Below, in pieces: positions 6,009-12,829 of a stretch of 12,829 nucleotides of DNA (positions within the stretch are counted from its first letter, which is position 1; every line of letters starts with the position of its first letter). Below the pieces are notes generated by a model that was not told the DNA's origin, made no database searches, and was given only the letters and a program-made list of their open reading frames with translations. This stretch comes from an uncultured Collinsella sp. (GTDB taxonomy: Bacteria > Actinomycetota > Coriobacteriia > Coriobacteriales > Coriobacteriaceae). Location: NCBI GenBank assembly GCA_900764415.1, contig CAAFOA010000103.1, positions 1 to 12,829 of the forward strand, read 5' to 3'. The position numbers and the translations under genes were made by a program.

Positions 6009-6065
6009 GCCTTAAAGGTAAGGCAATTCGTTAAACCGCCGGTGCCCGTACCCATGGAGCCCGGC
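6009..6065 (+). promoter_or_regulatory. Structured atpB-atpE spacer: two hairpins before the c-subunit gene
   Basis: Thirteen nt after the atpB stop, GCCTTA (6009-6014) pairs with TAAGGC (6019-6024) around an AAGG loop. A second stem pairs GCCGG (6038-6042) with CCGGC (6061-6065). The 124-nt spacer then ends in a near-ideal ribosome binding site, AAAGGAGGA (6109-6117). Subunit c is needed in many more copies than a, and atpE in E. coli has an upstream translational enhancer. Here the hairpins may stabilise or process the mRNA; that role is inference. Confidence 0.45.
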
Positions 6066-6120
6066 AGTTATAAAAAGGTTATCCTGCGTGAAATAAGACA
6101 CGCACGACAAAGGAGGAATC

Positions 6121-6315
6121 GTGGGAGTTATCGGTTACGGTCTCGGTGTTATCGGTGCTGGTCTTGCTATCGGCCTGTCTGCTCTGGGTGCTACGGGTGC
6201 TATGGCCCGTCAGCCTGAGGTCCAGGGCCGCGTGTTCACCGTCTTCATCATGGGCTCCGCCTTCGGCGAGGCTCTGGCTCTGATCGGCTTCGTTGTCGCG
6301 CTGATCGTTAAATAG
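6121..6315 (+). CDS. atpE: F1Fo ATP synthase subunit c (short form)
   Basis: Subunit c forms the rotating membrane ring; each copy carries one ion. The 64-residue hairpin has a glycine-rich first helix (GLGVIGAGLAIGLSALG, 7-23), the polar loop ARQPE (29-33) and a second helix with the ion-binding carboxylate E50 in FGEALALIGFV. E50 is followed by Ala, and the glutamine that helps bind sodium in sodium-type rings is absent from helix 1 (I17 lies there), so protons are the likely coupling ion. The usual length is 70-85 residues; this one lacks the N-terminal residues before helix 1 and ends right after helix 2. The GTG start is forced: an in-frame TAA lies at 6094-6096 and AAAGGAGGA lies four nt upstream. 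atpF begins 15 nt downstream. Confidence 0.95.
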   Translation: MGVIGYGLGVIGAGLAIGLSALGATGAMARQPEVQGRVFTVFIMGSAFGEALALIGFVVALIVK

Positions 6316-6330
6316 CACGGAGCGTCAAGT

Positions 6331-6933
6331 ATGAATCTTTCATCCCAGAAGAGCGCGATCGCACTCTCCGCGTCCGCGGCCGCGCTGCTTATGCCGGTTT
6401 CCGCGTTCGCCGAGGACGGCGCTGCCGGTGCGGACATCCTCATCCCTAAGATGGCGGAGTTCATCCCGGCGCTTATCGCCTTCCTGATCATCTGGATCGT
6501 GCTGGCCAAGGTCGCCCTGCCGGGCATCATGAAAACCATGGAGGAGCGCGGCAAGAAGATCGAGGAGAGCCTCGACGAGGCCGAGAAGACCAAGCAGGAG
6601 GCTATCGCCAAGCGCGCTGAGTCCGACTCGATCGTCACCGACGCCCGTCGTCAGGCTGCCGACATCGTTCTCGAGGCCCGTAAGGACGCCGAGTCCGAGC
6701 GCGCCCGTATCATCGAGGCTGCTCACAAGGAGGCCGAGGAGATCATCGCCAAGGCCCATACGACCGTCGAGGACGAGCGCAAGTCCATCTACGCCGGTGC
6801 CGCGAGCTCCATCGCCGACCTGTCCGTTGCCGTCGCCACCAAGATCGTGGGCGAGGCACTCGAGGACGAGTCCGAGCAGAAGAAGCTCATCGAGCGCTAC
6901 ATCCAGGAAGCAGGTAGCCTGAATGCCGACTAG
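6331..6933 (+). CDS. atpF: F1Fo ATP synthase subunit b, with N-terminal signal-peptide-like segment
   Basis: Subunit b is the peripheral stalk that holds F1 still against the rotor. The 200-residue product shows a membrane helix (about 44-64, FIPALIAFLIIWIVLAKVALP) and then a long charged coiled coil rich in Glu, Lys, Ala and Arg (about 68-180). Before the normal helix lies an extra 27-residue segment: a polar basic start, a hydrophobic stretch AIALSASAAALLM and AFA before ED (25-29), which looks like a signal peptidase I site. The ATG at 6331 has GGAG (6319-6322) eight nt upstream; ATGs at codons 21 and 41 lack a ribosome binding site. The gene overlaps atpH by 11 nt. The subunit call is firm; signal cleavage is inferred. 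Confidence 0.95.
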   Translation: MNLSSQKSAIALSASAAALLMPVSAFAEDGAAGADILIPKMAEFIPALIAFLIIWIVLAKVALPGIMKTMEERGKKIEESLDEAEKTKQEAIAKRAESDSIVTDARRQAADIVLEARKDAESERARIIEAAHKEAEEIIAKAHTTVEDERKSIYAGAASSIADLSVAVATKIVGEALEDESEQKKLIERYIQEAGSLNAD

Positions 6934-7399
6934 CCGCTATCAGGACAAGGTACTCGAGACCTACGCGCGCTCCCTTTTGGAAGCCGCCAAGGCTGAGAAC
7001 CATGTGTTCGAGGACCTCGAGATGATCGAGCGTCTGGCTAGCGCCAGCCCCGAGATCATCGCCGTGCTCGACACCATGTCCAAGCGCGACCAGCTCGACC
7101 TTCTTCCCAAGGTGGCAGCTGCCTTTAAGTATGTTGCCGAGGAAGACGAGGATGTAGTGGGCGTGACCGTCACCACGGCGATCCCGCTCGACGACGAGCT
7201 GCGTCAAACCATCACTAAGAAATGCGAGCAGGACTTCGGCCGCAAGGTATTCCTTATCGAGCAGGTCGAGCCGTCTATCGTGGGCGGCCTGGTGCTCGAG
7301 GCCCGCGGCGAGCGTCGTGACATTTCCGTCAAGACGCAGCTGCGCATCGCGCAGGAGACCCTCGCAAACTCTGCTAATTCGTACGGAGGTGAAGCCTAA
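6923..7399 (+). CDS. atpH: F1Fo ATP synthase subunit delta (short form)
   Basis: Delta sits on top of F1 and ties alpha to the b stalk. The 158-residue product has a helical N-terminal part starting [17 protein letters not shown] (6-22) and a well-conserved C-terminal part: [13 protein letters not shown] (81-93), [25 protein letters not shown] (105-129) and [15 protein letters not shown] (133-147). Family members are usually about 175-185 residues. The missing 20 or so seem to come from the last helices of the N-terminal bundle, since residues 50-78 pass quickly to the C-terminal strand. The ATG overlaps the end of atpF by 11 nt and has no strong ribosome binding site of its own, so translation is likely coupled. 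The stop TAA overlaps the atpA start by one base. Confidence 0.93.
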   Translation: MPTSRYQDKVLETYARSLLEAAKAENHVFEDLEMIERLASASPEIIAVLDTMSKRDQLDLLPKVAAAFKYVAEEDEDVVGVTVTTAIPLDDELRQTITKKCEQDFGRKVFLIEQVEPSIVGGLVLEARGERRDISVKTQLRIAQETLANSANSYGGEA

Positions 7400-8997
7400 T
7401 GTCCGAAACCCTCAATGCCCAGGATATCGCCAAGAAACTGCAGGAGCAGCTCACGAGCCTCTCCGCGACGGTCGATACGCATGAGGTTTCAACGGTCGAC
7501 GAGGTAGGCGACGGCATCGCGCGCGTCTCCGGCCTCAAGAGCGCCATGGCAGGCGAGCTTCTGGAGTTCAAGAGCTCCGATACCGGTGAGACCGTCTTCG
7601 GCCTTGCCCAGAACCTTGACCGTGACGAGGTCGGCGCCGTTCTGTTCGGTGCCGTCGACTCCATCAAGGAAGGCGACGAGTGCCGCACCACTGGCCGCAT
7701 TATGGATATCCCCGTGAGCCGCGCTATGCTCGGCCGCGTCGTCAATCCGCTCGGCCAGCCTATCGACGGCCTGGGTGACATCGTCGCCACGCATCGTCGC
7801 CCCATCGAGTTCAAGGCCCCCGGTGTCATCGACCGTACCCCGGTGTGCGAGCCGGTTCAGACCGGCCTGCTGGCTATCGACTCTATGGTGCCCATCGGCC
7901 GTGGTCAGCGTGAGCTCATCATCGGCGACCGTAAGACCGGTAAGACCGCCATCGCCATCGACGCTATCCTCAATCAGCGCGGCAAGGGCATGGTCTGCAT
8001 CTATGTCGCCATCGGCCAGAAGGCCTCCACGGTTGCCAACATCCGCGAGACCCTCGCTCAGCACGGTGCGCTCGACTACACCATCATCGTTTCGGCCACC
8101 GCTGCCGATTCCGCCCCTATGCAGTACATCGCGCCTATGGCCGGTGCCGCTATCGGCGAGTTCTTTATGTACAACGGCGAGGACGGTAAGCCCGCCAGCG
8201 AGACCAACCCCGGCGGTCACGTGCTCGTCATCTACGACGACCTGTCCAAGCAGGCCGTGGCCTACCGTCAGATGTCGCTGACGCTGCATCGTCCGCCCGG
8301 ACGCGAGGCCTATCCTGGCGACATCTTCTACCTGCACTCTCGTCTGCTCGAGCGTGCCGTCAAGATGTCCAAGAAGAACGGCTACGGCTCCATGACGGCA
8401 CTGCCGATCATCGAGACCCAGGACGGCGACGTCTCGGCCTACATTCCGACCAACGTCATTTCCATTACCGATGGTCAGATCTACCTGCAGTCCGAGCTCT
8501 TCTTCCAGGGTCAGCGCCCGGCAGTCGACGTGGGCATCTCCGTGTCCCGCGTCGGTGGCGATGCACAGACCAAGGCCATGAAGCAGGTCGCCGGCAACCT
8601 TCGCCTGGACCTTGCTTCCTATCAGGAGCTCGCTGGCTTTACCCAGTTTGGCTCCGACCTTGACGAGGCTACTCAGAAGCAGCTGACCCATGGTGCCCGC
8701 ATGACCGAGCTCCTGAAGCAGCCGCGCTACCAGCCGTTTGAGGTTGGCGAGCAGATCGTTACGCTGTTTGCCGGCAACGAGGGCTTCCTGGATGACCTGG
8801 AGATCGCCGACGTGCTGCCTTTCCGTGCCGAGCTCATCGAGTACATGGACAATGGCTTTGGCTCGCTGCTCGACAAGGTTCGCGCCAAGAAGATCGACGA
8901 CGACATCAAGGCCGAGCTCTTGCGGGTCATCGGTGACTTCAAGCAGCAGTTCATGGCCAAGCACCATGCCGATACGACTGGATCAGAGGAGAACTAA
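7399..8997 (+). CDS. atpA: F1Fo ATP synthase subunit alpha
   Basis: Alpha alternates with beta in the F1 hexamer; it binds nucleotide without turning it over and lends an arginine to the catalytic site. The 532-residue product shows [11 protein letters not shown] (36-46), the Walker A loop GDRKTGKT (176-183), the strand [11 protein letters not shown] (274-284), [11 protein letters not shown] (298-308) and [11 protein letters not shown] (380-390) with the arginine finger R384. Residues about 261-273 ([13 protein letters not shown]) are an insertion just before the Walker B strand, where most family members pass directly from NG to H. Start ATG 7399 shares its A with the TAA stop of atpH (TAATG) and has GGAGGT (7385-7390) upstream. 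atpG starts five nt after the stop. Confidence 0.98.
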   Translation: MSETLNAQDIAKKLQEQLTSLSATVDTHEVSTVDEVGDGIARVSGLKSAMAGELLEFKSSDTGETVFGLAQNLDRDEVGAVLFGAVDSIKEGDECRTTGRIMDIPVSRAMLGRVVNPLGQPIDGLGDIVATHRRPIEFKAPGVIDRTPVCEPVQTGLLAIDSMVPIGRGQRELIIGDRKTGKTAIAIDAILNQRGKGMVCIYVAIGQKASTVANIRETLAQHGALDYTIIVSATAADSAPMQYIAPMAGAAIGEFFMYNGEDGKPASETNPGGHVLVIYDDLSKQAVAYRQMSLTLHRPPGREAYPGDIFYLHSRLLERAVKMSKKNGYGSMTALPIIETQDGDVSAYIPTNVISITDGQIYLQSELFFQGQRPAVDVGISVSRVGGDAQTKAMKQVAGNLRLDLASYQELAGFTQFGSDLDEATQKQLTHGARMTELLKQPRYQPFEVGEQIVTLFAGNEGFLDDLEIADVLPFRAELIEYMDNGFGSLLDKVRAKKIDDDIKAELLRVIGDFKQQFMAKHHADTTGSEEN

Positions 8998-9002
8998 GCC
9001 CT

Positions 9003-11365
<2,363 letters not shown>

Positions 11366-11368
11366 GTT

Positions 11369-11761
11369 ATGCGTATCCGCATCGTGTGCCCCGTGAGCTG
11401 CGCCTATGAGGGCGACGCTGCGTTCGTGTCGATTCCGTCCACGGATGGCGAGTTTGGCGTTCTGCCTGCTCACTCAAGCGAAATCTGCACGATCGACCGC
11501 GGTTACGTTCGCGTTTCCGATAAGGCCATGGGCACTGTCGACCACACGTTTGCCGTGGCCGGCGGCTATGCCCAGGTTGCGGACGATGTCGTGACCGTTC
11601 TCGCCGAGCGCGCTTGCGATTTGGCGACCGTCGACGCCGACAAGGTTAAAGCTGATATTCAAGGTTTTGAAGAGAAGCTGGGTAATTTGTCGGAGGATGA
11701 TGCACGCCGCGCCTACCTCTATAATGAAATCGCATGGTGTAAGCTCAAGCTTGCCCAATAG
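11369..11761 (+). CDS. atpC: F1Fo ATP synthase subunit epsilon
   Basis: Epsilon binds the foot of gamma, links it to the c ring and can inhibit ATP hydrolysis. The 130-residue product has the N-terminal beta sandwich with the family signature DGEFGVLPAH (26-35) and FAVAGGYAQV (61-70), followed by two C-terminal helices (about 88-128). Length is normal. Start ATG 11369 has GGGGGAGA (11354-11361 region) at good spacing inside the end of atpD. The coding sequence near the end contains a perfect TATAAT (11720-11725), described separately. The gene is the last of the operon and is followed by an intrinsic terminator 37 nt after its stop. Confidence 0.95.
   Translation: MRIRIVCPVSCAYEGDAAFVSIPSTDGEFGVLPAHSSEICTIDRGYVRVSDKAMGTVDHTFAVAGGYAQVADDVVTVLAERACDLATVDADKVKADIQGFEEKLGNLSEDDARRAYLYNEIAWCKLKLAQ
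11720..11725 (+). promoter_or_regulatory. Perfect -10 hexamer inside atpC; possible murA promoter
   Basis: TATAAT occurs within GC-rich coding sequence near the 3' end of atpC. The -35 region at 17 nt (ATGATG, 11697-11702) is poor and no TGn extension is present. A transcript from here would start near 11732 and pass through the terminator hairpin before reaching murA. It is a candidate only. Confidence 0.25.
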
Positions 11762-11797
11762 TCAAACGTCTTAACGTTCGACCATTTGCGAACACAT

Positions 11798-11836
11798 CAT
11801 GCCCGGGATGGCCCAGCCACCCCGGGCATGCTTTTT
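11798..11836 (+). terminator. Intrinsic terminator of the atp operon
   Basis: CATGCCCGGG (11798-11807) pairs perfectly with CCCGGGCATG (11821-11830). Inside the loop, TGGC (11809-11812) can pair with GCCA (11816-11819), extending the hairpin. CTTTTT (11831-11836) follows at once. This is a strong rho-independent terminator 37 nt after the atpC stop. The ribosome binding site of murA begins at the very next base. Confidence 0.93.
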
Positions 11837-11849
11837 GAAAGGGTAGACC

Positions 11850-12829
11850 TTGGATATTATCCGCGTTGAGGGTGGCCACGCCATCGGAGGTTCCGTGCCT
11901 GTTTCGGGTGCCAAGAACTCCGCGCTCAAACTTATGGCGGCAACGCTTCTGGCGCCGGGCAAGACGACGCTGCAGAACGTGCCTGATATTTCCGATGTCC
12001 ACGTGATGGGCAAGGTGCTCAAGGGTATGGGCGCTACGATCGATGTTCTCGACGAGCACACGCTCGAGATCGATACTTCCCAGGTCGATTCCTGGGAGGC
12101 TCCCTATGAGCTCGTCGCTAAGATGCGCGCTTCCACTGCCGTGATGGGACCCCTGCTGGGCCGTTTTCATCGCGCCAAGATCGCCATGCCCGGCGGCTGC
12201 AACCTGGGCGCTCGCAAGATCGATATGCATATCTTGGGTCTTGAGGCCTTGGGCGTTGAGTTCGATACCGCCCACGGCTATATCAACGCCAACGCGCCCC
12301 AGGGCCTGCGCGGTACCACCGTCACGCTCGAGTTCGCCAGCGTCGGTGCGACCGAGAACCTCATCATGGCCTCCGTGCGCGCGCAGGGTACTACGGTTAT
12401 CGATAATGCCGCCCGCGAGCCCGAGATCGTCGATCTCGCCAACATGCTCAACGAGATGGGTGCCAAGATTGTCGGTGCCGGTACGCCTGTCGTGACCATC
12501 GAGGGCGTAGAAGAGCTGCATCCTGTTACCCATCGCGTGGTGGGCGACCGTATCGAGGCCGGTACCTTTATCGTTGCCGGTGCGTTGATGGCCGACGATC
12601 GCGGTGTCGATGTCACGGGCTTTTGCCCCATTCACTTGGGCATGGTGCTCAAGAAGATGGAGCTCATGGGCATCGACTGCGAGCGCGTCGAGGATGGCGT
12701 CCATGTGAACCGTGCCGAGCGCATCAAGCCGGTCGATATCCAGACGCTCCCGTTCCCCGGTTTCCCCACGGACATGCAGGCGCAGATCATGGTGCTCTCC
12801 GCCCTGGCCGACGGCAGCTCCGTTATCAC
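11850..12829 (+). CDS. murA: UDP-N-acetylglucosamine 1-carboxyvinyltransferase, 5' part (runs off the window)
   Basis: MurA transfers enolpyruvate from phosphoenolpyruvate to UDP-GlcNAc, the first committed step of peptidoglycan synthesis in the cytoplasm. About 326 of the usual 420 residues are present. The visible start region is RVEGGHAIGGSVPVSGAKNS (5-24) with the K22-N23 pair. The catalytic cysteine is C117 in MPGGCNLGAR, the residue attacked by fosfomycin in sensitive enzymes. The substrate-binding aspartate is D308 in FPTDMQAQ. The start is TTG at 11850: an in-frame TAG lies at 11844-11846, GAAAGGG (11837-11843) sits six nt upstream, and the first residues DIIRVEGG fit the family. Nothing unusual is seen in the active site. 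The terminator immediately upstream implies an unusual expression arrangement. Confidence 0.96.
   Translation, partial: MDIIRVEGGHAIGGSVPVSGAKNSALKLMAATLLAPGKTTLQNVPDISDVHVMGKVLKGMGATIDVLDEHTLEIDTSQVDSWEAPYELVAKMRASTAVMGPLLGRFHRAKIAMPGGCNLGARKIDMHILGLEALGVEFDTAHGYINANAPQGLRGTTVTLEFASVGATENLIMASVRAQGTTVIDNAAREPEIVDLANMLNEMGAKIVGAGTPVVTIEGVEELHPVTHRVVGDRIEAGTFIVAGALMADDRGVDVTGFCPIHLGMVLKKMELMGIDCERVEDGVHVNRAERIKPVDIQTLPFPGFPTDMQAQIMVLSALADGSSVI

Noticed and set aside
6121..6315. Sodium-coupled ATP synthase
   Set aside because: The residue after E50 is alanine and the helix-1 glutamine of sodium-type c rings is replaced (I17), so the sodium-binding pattern is absent.

Overview
The window is a high-GC bacterial chromosome segment. 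Its core is a complete F-type ATP synthase operon, flanked by single housekeeping genes and one small accessory module. Protein character and gene order (release-factor methyltransferase, threonylcarbamoyl-AMP synthase, glycerol kinase, uracil phosphoribosyltransferase, atp operon, murA) suggest a Gram-positive actinobacterium of the class Coriobacteriia, probably close to Collinsella. This assignment is an inference from recalled family features; no database search was possible.

Layout, all real genes on the + strand. 1-680: the 3' part of prmC. 681-1392: an AT-rich promoter with two inverted repeats, then a HicA/HicB toxin-antitoxin pair. 1527-2270: a TsaC/YrdC-family gene. 2284-3825: glpK, 13 nt downstream and probably cotranscribed with tsaC. 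3949-4596: upp, after a 123-nt leader containing palindromes. 4597-4877: a non-coding stretch with the likely atp promoter (TTGTAC-N16-TACAAT). 4878-11761: a small AtpI-like membrane protein followed by atpB-E-F-H-A-G-D-C, tightly packed with several stop/start overlaps. 11798-11836: a strong intrinsic terminator. 11850 to the window end: the first three quarters of murA, starting at TTG.

How the genes work together. AtpB, E and F form the membrane Fo sector, with AtpI as a possible assembly factor. AtpA, D, G, H and C form F1 and the stalks, giving H+-driven ATP synthesis or ATP-driven H+ export. PrmC modifies release factors and TsaC makes the precursor of the tRNA t6A modification, so both support translation. 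GlpK phosphorylates glycerol, Upp salvages uracil, and MurA commits UDP-GlcNAc to peptidoglycan. HicAB is the only clearly accessory element and splits prmC from tsaC.

No dramatic new system is visible. The points most worth a second look are: the HicAB module with dyads over its promoter and an unusual HicB DNA-binding domain; a GlpK with changed nucleotide-pocket residues; an ATP synthase b subunit with an apparent cleavable signal peptide; a 64-residue c subunit preceded by a structured spacer; a short delta subunit; and a terminator placed directly in front of the murA ribosome binding site.
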